Made by a program: the position numbers and the translations under genes. The notes under the pieces are model-generated. The model worked only from the letters and a program-made list of their open reading frames with translations, made no database searches and was not told where the DNA came from. A stretch of 64,000 nucleotides of DNA from Atherix ibis (lineage: Eukaryota; Arthropoda; Insecta; Diptera; Athericidae): positions 66,585,088-66,649,087 of the forward strand of contig OY282610.1 in the NCBI GenBank assembly GCA_958298945.1, in the 5' to 3' direction. Shown here piece by piece: positions 37,745-49,624 of this stretch. Each line of letters opens with the position of its first letter. Position 1 is the stretch's first letter.

Positions 37745-39031
37745 CGAGGGTCGTTCAATAAGTCCTTCGAAAATCCGAGAAATTGCGCTCGTAGTGTCGG
37801 TAAAGATTTTTTTTTGTAAGTAGCATTATCGACAGGAAAGATGTCAAAATTTCATAGCGTAGGTCAATTTCTATCGTCGATTAAAGTTAACAAAATTTAT
37901 TTGTGCATAACAATGGATAAAAGCGAGTTTAGGGCTGTTATCAAACATCTCCATTTGAAAGGCTTAAGCCCGAAAGAAATCAAACCCGAGTTGGATGCAG
38001 TTCATGGCACATCTGCACCTGTGTTTGCGATGGTTTACAATTGGATGAATGAATTTAAACGTGGCCGTTCATCCACAAAAGATGAACATCGTTCAGGACG
38101 CCCAGTTGAGGTGTCTACTCCTGAAATCATCGACAAAATCCACGATCTGATTTTGAACGATCGGCGAATTAAAGTGCGCGAATTAGTTGAGGGCACGGGC
38201 ATATCACAAGGTACAGTCGCTTCAATTTTGCATGAAAAATTGTCTGTGAAAAAAATTTCGGCAAGATGGGTGCCGCGTTTGCTCTCAGAGGAGAATAAGC
38301 GCAATTGTGTAGTGGACTCTGAGGCTATGTTGGCATTCTTTCATCGCAATCCTGCCGAATTCCTTCGTCGATATGTCACTGTGGACGAAACCTGGATACA
38401 CTACTACACTCCAGAAACCAAGAGACAGTCATCACAGTGGATTTTCAAGGGTGAACGGGCTCCGAAGAAGGCAAAAACTGTGCCATCGGCCGGCAAGGTG
38501 ATGGCCACGGTCTTTTGGGATTCGCAGGGCACCATATTTATCGACTACTTGGAAAAAGGAAAAACAATAACAGAAGCGTATTACGCGTCGTTATTGTAAC
38601 GGTTGAGCGAGGATATCAAAGAGAAACGCCCCCATCTGAAGAAGAAAAAAATCCTCTTGCATCAGGACAATGCGCGTGTGCACACCTGCGCTGTTTCCAT
38701 GGCCAAAATTGTGGAATTGAGAATGGAATTGTTGCAGCATCCCGCTTATTCACCAGATTTGGCCCCGAGTGACTATTTTCTTTTCCCCAATCTGAAGAAA
38801 TGGCTTGGCGGACGACGGTTCACTTCCAACGAGGACGTCATTGCTCAAACGGATAAGTATTTTGCAGAACTTCCGAAATCCTATTTTTTGGACGGGATAA
38901 AATTTTTGGAAAAACGGTTGAAAAAGTGTATAGAGCTAAGAGGAGATTATGTTGAAAAATAAAATTTTTTTTTTATTTTTTAAAAACAGTTCTTTTTTAT
39001 CTTTTTCTAAGGACTTATTGAACGACCCTCG
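37745..39031 (+). mobile_element. Mariner, irritans-type family A copy 3 (best preserved)
   Basis: 1287 bp, TA on both sides (37743-44, 39032-33), terminal CGAGGGTCGTTCAATAAGTC and complement. It retains a single full-length transposase register. Confidence 0.96.
37913..38962 (+). pseudogene. Mariner transposase, family A, single internal stop
   Basis: ATG 37913 to TAA 38960-38962, 349 residues, normal for irritans mariners, with one TAA at 38597-38599 (codon 229) where copies 4 and 5 have CAA. Domains: N-terminal helix-turn-helix (GLSPKEIKPEL, GISQGTVASILHEKL), WVPRLLSEEN, first Asp in VDETWIHYY, second in HQDNARVH and third in YSPDLAPSDYF, spaced DD34D. All three catalytic Asp are present, so one nonsense codon is the only visible block. 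The stop lies before the second and third Asp, so a truncated product could bind TIRs but not cut. Confidence 0.95.
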
Positions 39032-39305
39032 TAGATCTGCAGGACACAATGTCTTAAAATTGTTGCACAAAAAAAGAAAAGTGAATTAATAGTTCTATTA
39101 ATTGAATTAAAATAAATCAAAGTAAAGAAATTGAAAAAGAAAAAAAATATTATAAATTGAATTGAAATAAATGAATTAGAAAAGGGAAAATAAATCTGGA
39201 AAATTGAACTGAATTTCCAATCGATGTCCTGTGATTTATTCGATGTCATATCGATCTCACTCTCCAAAAGTGGTTTACTAAGTGGAGAATAAAAGTCAAT
39301 GAACG
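39032..39305. other. Intergenic, AT-rich
   Basis: Low-complexity AT-rich DNA between mariner A copy 3 and the jockey fragment; nothing recognised. Confidence 0.4.
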
Positions 39306-39306
39306 T

Positions 39307-39725
39307 AAATCTATCCAGGTAACTTTTACTCTCCGACGTGAGACATGCCCTCCCATATACCTTAATGGCAGTGCCATACCTCAACACACCGAAGCTCGGT
39401 ATCTAGGACTGTACTTAGACAAACGCTTGACATGGAACCCACATACAAGATTTAAAAGACAAGAACTTAAAAGACGATACCAAAAACTATGTCGACTTCT
39501 AGACAGCAAAGTTCTGTTATACAATACCTTACTGAAACCCATATGGACATACGGACTAGAACTCTGGGGATCTACTAAGCCTTCTACTTCCCGTCGAATC
39601 CAATCTCTTCAATCAAAAATACTCCGTACAATTGTCGATGCTCCCTTTTATGTTCGCAATACTGTTATTCATCGTGATCTTAAAGTCCCATTTGTTTTTG
39701 ATGTGGCTTTAAGATCACGATGAAT
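39307..39725 (+). mobile_element. Jockey-type LINE fragment (post-RT region)
   Basis: Open frame with VTFTLRRETCPP, ARYLGLYLDKRLTWNPHT, LLKPIWTYGLELWG and IHRDLKVPFVFDVA, the conserved region that follows the RT catalytic core in jockey elements. It ends in a snap-back: 39707-39725 is the exact complement of 39667-39685. Related, more decayed copy at 7505. Confidence 0.88.
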
Positions 39726-40736
39726 GGAACTAGCAATTTGGAGGGGAAGTTCGTTATGTTACCAGATCGATCTCAATGCCACACCTCGTACTTACAATCA
39801 AGATAATATTTCAAAATAGTGAGGAAGGATCGGGTGATTTTGTTAGCTAACTGAGCACTGTTGGCTTTGATATTCGTTATGTGTCATGCGAGATCTATCA
39901 AAAATAAAAACATTACGTATGCCAACGTTCTTAGATTTAAGAATATTTGGATAGGCCCAGATGTCGTATACCATACGTGTATGTTTGTGTATATGCAATT
40001 TTCTGGCCGAATTATCTCAAAAGCGATGGGAAATCGTAACGCTTGCATACTTTTGTGTAGATTTTTTTATGTAGACATGACACACACTGATATCTAGTTT
40101 TCGTAATAGAAATTTATTGAATTTTAAAAGCATAATTTATATTCATTTTTAATCACTTATTCCAAACAAAAATACAATTTAAACGCAACGATAAGCAATG
40201 TTTATTTGTTTATCATAAATGTGATGCTGACAGTTCAATGTTTACCAGAAAATAGTTCAGTGCCGGCGTACGTAAAGTGGTGTGTAAGAAAATTTAAGGG
40301 AACGAATTTTTCAGTCTGTTTTTGATTGCTGTTTTCATTATTTTAAAATAAATAAAGTTATTCGATAGGCTTATTATTTAAATAAATTTTTTGCATTTGT
40401 GCTTTCGCTTATTCTATTAGAGCATTTTGTAATTCATTTACTAAATAATATTGTTTTCAATATTTTTTAGAATATTAGTTGTTAATTATTTAAGCACATT
40501 AAATTTTCCACTATGTAATTTAGTTTTAAAGTATTTGCTATAATGTTGTATATGATTAACTTCTATGTTATTACGAATTTAATGTAATGTTCTATGAAAT
40601 TGGGGGTTTATTTTTTAATTGAATTTAAATGGACAATGTCTATTTAAATTATAATTTAAATTCACAAACACACATTTATATTATAACGAAGCTTTCAATA
40701 TCTACAAATAATTGGTTTAACATTCAAATTTATATA

Positions 40737-41989
40737 ATGTGTAGTAAAAAGAAATCCATTATTTTTGCATTAAATTGAAGGTTTTATTTAGCATAGATAG
40801 AATGATACGATTTAGGTCAAATATGCACCGTTTTGTTCGATAACTTGTTGCCATTTTGGAGGTAATTTCATAATGCCTCTCTCATAGAAACCCTCGTCCC
40901 TATTGGCAAAAAACTGGGACAGTCGATTTTCACAATCTTCTCTTGAGGCGAATTTTTCACCGGCAAAAATCATTCGTCATAGACAGGAAGAGGTGGTAAT
41001 CACTTGGTGCCAGGTCCGGACTATAAGGTGGATGCATAAGAAAATCCCAACCAAGGTCCAGGAACTTTTGGCGAGTCACTATCGATGTATGCGGCCTGGC
41101 GTTGTCCTGATGGAACACAATTCCTCTCCTATTGGCCAAAGCTGGCCGCTTCTGTGCGATTGCTTCTTTCAGACGGTCCAATTGTTGACAGTATAGGTCC
41201 GAATTAAGAGTTCGGCCGAAGGGGAGCAGCTCATAGTAGATGATTCCCTGCCAGTTCCACCAAACACACAGCAAAACCTTCCTGGCTGTCAATCCTGGCT
41301 TGACCACCGTTTGCGCCGGGTGACCGCGATATGACCACGACCGTTGTCGCTTGACGTTGTCGTAAGTAACCATCCGCTTCAGAAATGTATCGATATTGTT
41401 GCGATTCAGCAGCGATTCGCAGATGGAAATTCGGTCCATGAGGTTTTTTTGCGATAACTCGTGTGGCACCCAAACATCGAGCTTCTTTTTGTATTCAGCC
41501 TTATTTAAGTGGTTCCAAAAGGTTTTTCGTGCAATGTTTAGCTCCTGGGCAATCGAAACAGTGCTTACGTGACGGTCGGACTCGTCGATTTCCATTATTT
41601 TATTGACATTTTCGACAATTTTCTTTCCAGAGCTTGGTGCATCTTTGACATCAAAATTACCGGAACGGAATCGACGAAACCAAAATTGCGCGTGATTGGC
41701 TGTTACAGTATTAGGACCATAAACACTATTCACATTTTCAGCTGTCTGGCTTGCGTTTTCGCCTTTATCAAAGAAAAACTGTAAAATATGTCGTATTTTC
41801 TCTTTGTTGGTATCCATCTTTGACGCGTGCTAAAAAAATACTGAGTCAATTAATCACAAAACTGTATGAGAAGCTTTTTAAGTACGAAATTTTATCTTTC
41901 TAACGCCATCTAGTGCACTTTTAAAACGGGAGATACAGACTCCTAAAGCCATCTTTTGGCAAAATATTGGATTACTTTTTACTACACCT
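40737..41989 (-). mobile_element. Mariner element, family E (mellifera-like), nested
   Basis: Imperfect TIRs with shared core GTGTAGTAAAAAG.AATCCA at 40737 and complement ending 41989, with TA at both sides. Inserted in element Z copy 3, so it is younger than that element. Confidence 0.9.
40957..41817 (-). pseudogene. Mariner transposase, family E, first catalytic Asp deleted
   Basis: 286-codon frame from ATG 41817. N-terminus MDTNKEKIRHILQFFFDKGE with a helix-turn-helix, WVPHELSQKN, then KRMVTYDNVKRQRSW. In relatives the sequence between VT and YDN contains the GDE(K)W motif with the first catalytic Asp; here about six residues are missing in frame. VWWNWQGIIYYELLP, HQDNARPHT and YSPDLAPSDYHLF are intact (DD34D spacing for the last two). 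The C-terminus is lost by a frameshift after LFLSM. The protein could bind DNA but not cut it. Confidence 0.92.
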
Positions 41990-42299
41990 TATATTTACTA
42001 AGTTGTGGTGTGGTTTTAATTTAAACATAATAACACATTTTCTCATTTAATTCTTTTTGCATTTTTATTTGTACATATAGTTTTTTTGATACATTTTGAT
42101 ATACTCTTCAACTTTGTAATTCTGTTTTAATAAATAATATGAAAATGTATAATAAATAAATAAATAATATTTTCAAATAGAATACTGTATTTTATTGCAA
42201 ATTTCAAAAACTAATTCCATCGAACAACAAAATCCGCAATATTAAAAAATTGATTTGTTTACGTATAAATGACATCACATATCAAAATGGTTTCAAACG

Positions 42300-42985
42300 A
42301 AGTTGAAGGAACGTGGCGAGTTATTAAAAACACAAAATGTTTGATGCTCGAGGTACATTATTACAATATGATTAAGAGAAGTTGTAGTATAACTGAATGT
42401 CAGACAACCTATCATTGAGGACGAAACACTCGGTTTTAATGATCCAATGCTTCTTATATTTTGACAATACTTCTTTCTAAAGGCAAAAGTCAAGTGAGGC
42501 AGAATATGAATTTGTGATTGGAATTTTGGCTGACGCAAAATTGGTGATTCCTTTGCTAAATTCCGATCATAGAGATAATGAGGATTTCTTGTTCGTTTTA
42601 CAGAAAATCTAATTTTTTTTTGGTTACAAAAGATTTTAAATACATTTGTTTTTTAAAGTTGCCATTTTTCCATTTTTTTTTGTATTAAACTAGCTCAAGT
42701 TTGATAAAAAGCTTAAAAATTAAATGTTTTGTGTTATTAGTTTGAGCGAAAAGATAGAGGAAATAATAATATTCATTGTTATTAGTAATAAAATATTGGA
42801 TCCCAAATAATAAAATAAAAAATCCTAATAAATAAAAGGGAAATTTGTTATCAGTAGATTGTGTTTATATAAAATTAGACTTTATACCATAGTGATTATG
42901 TTGTTACTATTAAGAAAAGTTAATATCTGCACCTAACCACAATCAAAAAATCTTTTCAATAAATAAATTTACTACTTTTTATAGT
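42300..42985. other. Intergenic, nothing recognised
   Basis: AT-rich sequence after truncated element Z; small open frames without recognisable domains. Confidence 0.4.
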
Positions 42986-42986
42986 A

Positions 42987-43809
42987 TTGGGTTGTTCGGA
43001 AAGTAATTTTGTTTTGAAGCTGATGAAGTTGAAGCTGATGAATACTCAATAAAGGCATTAATTGATGCAAACCGGTGAATAACAACTAGTGAGGTTGCTG
43101 AGAAATTAAATTTATCGAATACGACCATTCATTATCATATGAAACGGGTTCTTCTGCATGTGTCGAGCTTTTGAGATTTAATCTCAAACCTCGACATATG
43201 GGTTCTTCATCTTCTTACGGAAATAAATTTGTGCCGTTGCATTGATGTTTGTGATTTGCTTCTCAGATGCCAAGAAAATGGTCCATATTTGAAGCGTATC
43301 ATCACTGGGGACGAGACATGGGCTGTCTACAACAATGATAAGCGTAAAAGATCCTGGAGTAGAAAAGATGAACGATTAATTCTGAAGTGTACAATTATCA
43401 GTTGGAAAAATTGAGTGATTCATTTAAAGAAAAAAGGCCAGAATTGGTCAATAGGAAAGGTATAGTGTTCCAACAGGATAATGCGAAACCACACACAAGT
43501 TTGACCACTCGGCAAAAGCTTTTAGAGCTTGGATGGGATATACTGCCACGCCCACCTTACTCTCCTGACCTAGCACCTTCCGATTATCATTTGTTCCGGT
43601 CTCTACAAAATTTTTTTCTTCTCTTGGATCAGTTTTTTGTCAGCAAAGAACAAACATTTTATGATCGTGGAATCATGCTACTGCCAGAAAGATAGCAAAG
43701 GATATTGGATCAGATTGGACAATATTTAATTGAATAAAATATTAATTCACTATAAGAAAATCGTCTTCATTTTTATTAAAAAAACGAAATTTCTTTCCGA
43801 GCAACCCAA
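42987..43809 (+). mobile_element. Mariner element, family D copy 2, internally deleted
   Basis: 823 bp with TIR TTGGGTTGTTCGGAAAGTAA and complement; TA flanks at 42985-86 and 43810-11. Remaining coding pieces (plus strand): N-terminal scraps, 43229-43414 (IDVCDLLL, ITGDETWAVYNN, KRSWSRKDE), then a deletion of the central core, and 43387-43695 (VFQQDNAKPHT, PPYSPDLAPSDYHLF; DD34D spacing). Unlike copy 1 the catalytic GDE and QDN are intact, but the deletions leave it dependent on another source of transposase. Confidence 0.9.
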
Positions 43810-44104
43810 TAAAATTCTAAAAATTGATTTATTTTCAACGATTGTCTTGCATATGTTACCTTGTAGCTATTTGCAGTTATTCTGAAGATTCGGTCCATAT
43901 CGCATGTTAACATATTTGGAAACGAACAAGATGATAGACTTGATGCAGAGACACTTCGCCGTCCAGGACATATAGGTACTTTTTAAATACCACATCTCAA
44001 GCTATATGTAGATAAATATACTTGAATAATAGTGACTTTTTTCTGCGACACATTGGCTGTTTAGTAACCTAAACTACCTTTCCTAATTTCTAGATAAGTA
44101 AATA

Positions 44105-45335
44105 CGAGGGTCGTTCAATAAGTCCGTAGAAAATCCGAGAAATTGCACTCGTAGTGTCGGTAAAGATTTTTTTTGTAAGTAGCATTATCGACAGGTCAAT
44201 TTCATAGCGTAGGTCAATTTCTATCGTCGATTAAAGTTAACGACATTTATTTGTGCATAACAATAGAAAAAAGCGAGTCTGTCATAAAATATCTCCATTT
44301 GAATGGCTTAAGCCCGAAAGAAATCAAAGCCGAGTTGGATGCAGTTCATGGCACATCTGCACCTGTGTTTGCGATGGTTAACAATTGGGTGAATGAATTT
44401 AAACGTGGCCGTTCATCCACAAAAGATGAATATCATTCAGGACGCCCAGTTGAGGTGTCTACTCCTGAAATCATCGACAAAATTCACGATCTGATTTTGA
44501 ACGATCGGCGAATTAAAGTGCGCGAATTAGTTGAGGCCACGGGCATATCACAAGGTACAGTCGCTTCAATTTTGCATGAAAAATTGTCTGTGAAAAAAAT
44601 TTCGGCAAGATGGGTGCCGCGTTTGCTCTGAGAGGAGAATAAGCGCAATCGTGCAGTGGACTCTGAGGCTATGTTGGCACTCTTTCATCGCAATCCTGCC
44701 GAATTCCTTCGTCGATATGTCACTGTGGACGAAACCTGGATACACTACTACACTCCAGAAACGAAGAGACAGTCATCACAGTGGATTTTCAAGGGTGAAC
44801 GGGCTCCGAAGAAGGCAAAAACTGTGCCATCGGCCGGCAAGGTGATGGCCACGGTCTTTTGGGACTCGCAGGGCATCATTTTTATCGACTACTTGGAAAA
44901 AGGAAAAATAATAACAGGAGCGTATTACGCGTCGTAATTGCAACGGTTGAGCGAGGGAATCAAAGAGAAACGCCCCATCTGAAGAAGAAAAAAATCCTCT
45001 TGCATCAGGACAATGCGCGTGTGCACACCTGCGCTGTTTCCATGGCCAAAATTGTGGAATTGAGAATGGAATTGTTGCAGCATCCCGCTTATTCACCAGA
45101 TTTGGCCCCGAGTGACTATTTTCTTTTCTCCAATCTGAAGAAATGGCTTGGCGGACGACGGTTCACTTCCAACGAGGACGTCATTGCTCAATGGATGAGT
45201 ATTTTGCAGAACTTCCGAAATCCTATTTTTTGGACGGGATAAAAATTTTAGAAAACGGTTGGAAGTGTTTTTTTACACTTTGGAAAAAACCAGTTTTTTC
45301 ACATATTTTTCTAAGGACTTATTGAACGACCCTCG
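44105..45335 (+). mobile_element. Mariner, irritans-type family A copy 4
   Basis: 1231 bp; TA at 44103-04 on the left, TG on the right. The start codon is ATA (44263-65), as in copy 5. A small deletion removes residues after KSE. A TGA follows RWVPRLL, then a TAA at 44935 in the SLL region, a 1-nt loss in KRPHLK, and C-terminal frameshifts. Carries CAA where copies 1 to 3 have the shared TAA. Confidence 0.94.
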
Positions 45336-45857
45336 TGTATAAAAAGTGCTCTAAAATATTAGCTTTTTACAAAAATCTTATTTTAGGTGAACCATTTCTC
45401 TTTACATGACGATACTTATGTACAATAAAAATCTTTTGACCATTTCCTATTATGTTAAGAATGCTAAATTATGTTAAATATTGAATTTAAAAAGGAAAAT
45501 TTATTAACCTTTTCAGAAAATATTGTATATATTTAACGACTACTTACGAGTATATGGACCAGTTATAAAATGAAGAAAAGACAAACAGTTTTATTATAGA
45601 ATTTGTTATTTCTTAAAATTATTGTGGTCTTTGGATTTAATGTTTTTCTATAATTTTCTCCTTAAGAATATTCACTAATAGAGAAAGTAGTTAAATTTAT
45701 AGCATAAAAGTATTCTGAAAACTTTGGCAAAAGGATCAAATTCAATTGATTAGGACGCCTTCTATCATTTTAACTGGAACGCTATCCTCAGATTTTTATG
45801 TGGATACGATTAAATATATTCGCAATACTCGATGTGGCAAAGTATAATACTCGAACG
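45336..45857. other. Intergenic, nothing recognised
   Basis: AT-rich DNA between mariner A copy 4 and the Tc1 element. Confidence 0.4.
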
Positions 45858-46162
45858 TACAGTGGCGGACTTATACTTAGAAACGAGTCAAAATTCAGTT
45901 TTACTTATTTGTATTTGCTTTGATTACAATGGTATTGTAGACAAATAAGTACCGTTCATTTTTATTTATTCTTGATTTTTGTTCTAAAAATAGAATTCAA
46001 ACGGTTTTTTATTTGGCATCATGCGTTTAACCATTTGAAATTCGCAGTTGAAATTAATTTTGAAAGAACGTTGACATATAATTAGAAACAGTACACTAAA
46101 TTTAATGATAATATAAAATTTTGAAAGTAAGTATAATTTTAAATGATTGCATTTATTAGTAG

Positions 46163-46300
46163 TGATCGTAGGCCACCGACGATGATAGGCACGGCTACAG
46201 TTCCAGGAAAAATTGTTTAAAAAGCTTTCAAAAATAAACTTGTTTTTTTTTTATTGTAATCTATAAAAAATATAATAATCACAATAATAATAAAATATAA
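46163..46300 (+). mobile_element. SINE-like 138-bp unit, copy 1, with ~23-bp target duplication
   Basis: The unit starts ATCGTAGGCCACCGACGATG and ends in an A-rich AAT-type tail. The sequence ATGATTGCATTTATTAGTAG (+TG) occurs directly before (46142-46163) and directly after (46299-46321), a long perfect target duplication typical of LINE-driven retroposition. The same unit occurs at 49487-49624. It has no TIRs and no clear pol III boxes. Confidence 0.85.
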
Positions 46301-46395
46301 AATGATTGCATTTATTAGTAGTGCTTTAAAACAATATTATGTAACAGTACTATGGGGGGAAAAAGATCTGTACAGCGGAAATTCGACGGTTAATT

Positions 46396-47362
46396 GTTAA
46401 GAAATATCGCGAGAATAAATTATTGCTGCGGATCTGAAGTGTTCCAAAAAGATGATTTTTAATGCAGTTAAAACATACTCTGAAACCGGAAGTTATGAAA
46501 ACAGGGTGCGTCGGAGCAGATCGCGAAAAACGACAAAAGATAGGACAGGGTTATTACCAGAATGAGCAAAGAAAACCCTTTTCTAACCGCTAAGGAAATA
46601 AATACGGCTGTATCGAACGATTTACAGCAAAAATTGTCAGAAAGGACAATTCGACGTAGGCTGAACGAAGCAGGACTGCGTGTGTGCATTGCTCGCAAAA
46701 ATCCAAGCGTTTCAAAGAGAAACATAAAGCGCAGGTTAGCTTTTGCAAAAGAGCACTTAAATAAACCGCTGCCATTCTGGCGAAAAGTCCTGTGGAGTGA
46801 CGAGTCAAAATTTAATTTGATCGGGTCCGATGGTAAGGTCTACGTTAGACGTCCAAAAAATAAAGAATTGGACCCAAGGTATACCATTAAAACAATCAAA
46901 TACGGTGGTGGTAATATAATGGTTTGGGGTGCATTTTCCTGGCGTGGGGTTGGTCCGGTATTCAAAATCGACCGATGAATTGACCAACACGGGTACAAGA
47001 ATATATTGGAAAATATAATGGAACCATATTGTGATGAGAATATGCCTGTCTCCTATATTTTTTAGCAGGATAATGATTCTAAACACACTTCACGGTTAGT
47101 GAAGTGTTGGTTTACGGAGAATAAAATTAATGTATTAGACTGGTCAGCGCAGAGTCCTGACCTCAATCCTATTGAAAACTTATGGGCACATGTTCAAAAT
47201 GGATTGAGGGACAGGACTTCGAAAAATCAAGGACACCTGCTTCAAAATATTGAAGATATTTGGAGCAAAATAAATATAAAGGTATGCCAGGACTTAGTAG
47301 CCAGTATGCCAAAATGTTGTGCGGCGGTCATAAAAAATAAAGGATACCCAACCAAATACTGA
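46396..47362 (+). pseudogene. Tc1 transposase
   Basis: The N-terminal paired-like domain is broken (EIRRLIVKKYRENKLLL then a TGA). The main frame 46562-46978 has LSERTIRRRLNEAG, FWRKVLWSDESKFNL and GGGNIMVWGAFSW, stopped by TGA at 46976. After a TAG before QDND, 47099-47362 has WSAQSPDLNPIENLW and ends YPTKY. The catalytic triad is DD34E (Asp of SDES, Asp of QDND, Glu of PIENLW, 34 residues between the last two). Stops and frameshifts make it inactive. Confidence 0.93.
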
Positions 47363-47590
47363 TCACCAAAAAGGATTTTTTTCATTTTTTTTATTTTTGA
47401 TGTGATATTACCAAAGGAAAATGTGATTTATTTTATTAGTTTCTAATTATAAGACCAGCCAATAAGAACTTGTTTTACCTATTTTGTTACTTACTATTTT
47501 AAATAAAAAGTTAATTAAATAAAATTATTTTTTTCCTTAACACAGGAAAAAAAAAAAAAATTATCGTTTCTAAATATATGACCGCCACTG

Positions 47591-49300
47591 TATATGGTCA
47601 TATTTTGTAATGATATTTGGCACCAACGTGTCGCGACACTGCCATTCCTTCATTGAAATCTCAATTCTCCTGAACAAAACATATTTTATGCCATCATGAA
47701 AGAAAGTACTCTGATTTGTAGAGAAAGTAGAAAATCTTAAAAAATAAAAATATAAATAGAAACTTTATATATTATAATCGATAAATTTTATGTAAAAGAA
47801 AAAGGATACGAAAGGTGGAGGCTCACATTGAATGGGATAAAGTTTCGAGTGTAAACCTGATGGATGAATAAAACCATTAAGTTTCTAGTTGACTTTCTGC
47901 GATAACTGGAGGACAGAACTATGTTAACCAAAAATAAATTGAGTGGTTGGTAATATGTGTGTATAAATTTTGGGATAAAAATAAGGAAAAAAGATTTTCG
48001 AAACAGAAAGGGACATTTTCGAAGTAAATCGGTAAAGTAAATGTAAAATTTCGAAATAAAAGGGATGAATTTTATGTAAAGGGATATGCACAGGGAGGAA
48101 TTTCTCTTGGAAAAGGTTAACGAATAAAAGGATAAATATTTCTTAGAAACTTTATTCTGCGGTTTATTTTCTTTTTTTTCTCAAAACTAAATTTGATCAA
48201 TTTTTTCTGGTTGAAACCATTTATATTGTTTTTCTTTTCATTTTAAAGCAATCAAAATAAAATCAGAAAATTTGGGAAACTTTCTCAAATAAAATTTTAG
48301 CTAAAATTTCAGGCAATATAAATTGTTTATTCGAGGAAGTGTTTTATTATTATAATATTAAAAAATGTATTACTAGAAGACGATACTTTAAGGAGACTGG
48401 AAAGGCATTGGATAAATTTTAATAAAAATGTTATAAGAAATTTAGTAAATTTTTTATCTCAGATTAATAAAGTCTTGAAAACTTCAAAATTATCTCTATG
48501 AGATCCGGCGTTCCTTAGGGTAGACTCTTTGGATCTTTTTAATAAAACAATCTTTTTTGATTGACAAATTAGAAGACAGTAATACTTCAACGTTTACAGT
48601 AACATTTTATTGAATTAATTATATATCTTCTAGGAATAGTGTTTTACTAATTTAAAATGACTTTGTAAAAGATACTTTACTATTCGTTCAAACGTAGTCT
48701 ATTAACATATTCTTCTGCTTTCGAAGGCGTTTTATATGATTTTTTATGGTTTATTTAGAAAACATATTTTTCTTAGAATTTATATTCCAATGCCTTATTA
48801 TTTGTAATTCGGTAATAATCCGAATAAATTGGTGAAAAGAAAATGGAGTACAACCACTCGTACGGACCGAAAGTAAACGCTTAGTTCTCAGTACAATGTC
48901 TGCAATTTGATCGAAATAAGGATATCTAAGGGAAAGATATACAGAAGAGTACAAGAAGAAAGTCTCATAATACCAGAGGGATTATGATGAAGAAACGAGT
49001 CGAATGCGCTTTTTTATGTGACCAGATGATAATTTGCACCAAGAATGTCTAGTTGAAAGAGTCTACATCCTTTACATAATTTAGAATCATCTGAAAGGGT
49101 ACTAAAATGCTGTACTTTATTGTGGGCTGGTACAGGAATAAAAAATTCGTATCCTGAGAGTGCGGTTTTCTACTTTATTCATTGTTCTGCTTAAAATTGC
49201 TACAAAAATTGTCATAAATAGCTTCATATGGTAGTACTGGTCTGATGATTGCGTAGTTCATTTTCGGCAGACTTCGTACTGCTAAAAATTGAAATTCTTG
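47591..49300. other. Gene-free AT-rich DNA
   Basis: About 1.7 kb without a recognisable gene, repeat pair or RNA. Short frames such as 48751-48954 (-) look random. Confidence 0.45.
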
Positions 49301-49377
49301 ACCATATGTCAGGGGGCGTGATCACCATCTAGCGTCCTTACCATATGTCAGGCATTAGATCACCATCTAACGTCTAA
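49301..49377 (+). repeat. Two-unit tandem repeat (~39 bp)
   Basis: ACCATATGTCAGG ... GATCACCATCTA.CGTC occurs twice in a row, starting near 49301 and 49340, with a few differences. Each unit contains a TGATCA or AGATCA core. Confidence 0.75.
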
Positions 49378-49486
49378 TTTGATAGTATTGAGCAATGAGG
49401 CTAAAGAAAGCTGTACTGCGTGAGAAATGCCATAACGAAAGCAAAACTCCAAATGGTACAACTAAGAAACCAAAGCAGGTCGCTTT

Positions 49487-49624
49487 GATCGTAGGCCACC
49501 GACGATGATAGGCACGGCTACAGTTCCAGAAAAAATTGTTTAAAAAGCTTTCAAAAATAAACTTGTTTTTTTTTATTATAATCTATAAAAAATATAATAA
49601 TCACAATAATAATAAAATATAAAA
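49487..49624 (+). mobile_element. SINE-like 138-bp unit, copy 2
   Basis: Nearly identical to 46163-46300 over its whole length. Possible short target duplication TTTGA on either side, much weaker than at copy 1. Confidence 0.8.

Larger units (their letters stand above)
39930..42300 (+). mobile_element. TIR element Z copy 3, truncated and split by mariner E
   Basis: Left end CTTAGATTTAAGAATATTTG matches the TIR of copy 2, and 40070-40135 (TATGTAGACATGACAC ... AATAGAAATTTATTGAATTT) matches 55177-55240. Mariner E lies at 40737-41989; element Z resumes after it (42160-42298 matches 56247-56370). The right TIR is missing, so no target duplication. Confidence 0.85.
45860..47590 (+). mobile_element. 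Tc1-family transposon with nested SINE-like insertion
   Basis: TIRs CAGTGGCGGACTTATACTTA (45860) and complement of CAGTGGCGGTCATATATTTA (ending 47590), both followed by GAAACGA inward; TA target at 45858-59 and 47591-92. 1731 bp, of which about 160 are a later insertion at 46163-46323. Confidence 0.95.

Noticed and set aside
46163..46300. Cecropin-like antimicrobial peptide remnant on the minus strand (WKLFKQF phrase)
   Set aside because: The similarity covers only a few residues, is followed by a stop, and the segment is a mobile repeat with a target duplication.
49301..49377. CRISPR-like repeat
   Set aside because: Only two adjacent units without unique spacers, in a eukaryotic genome.
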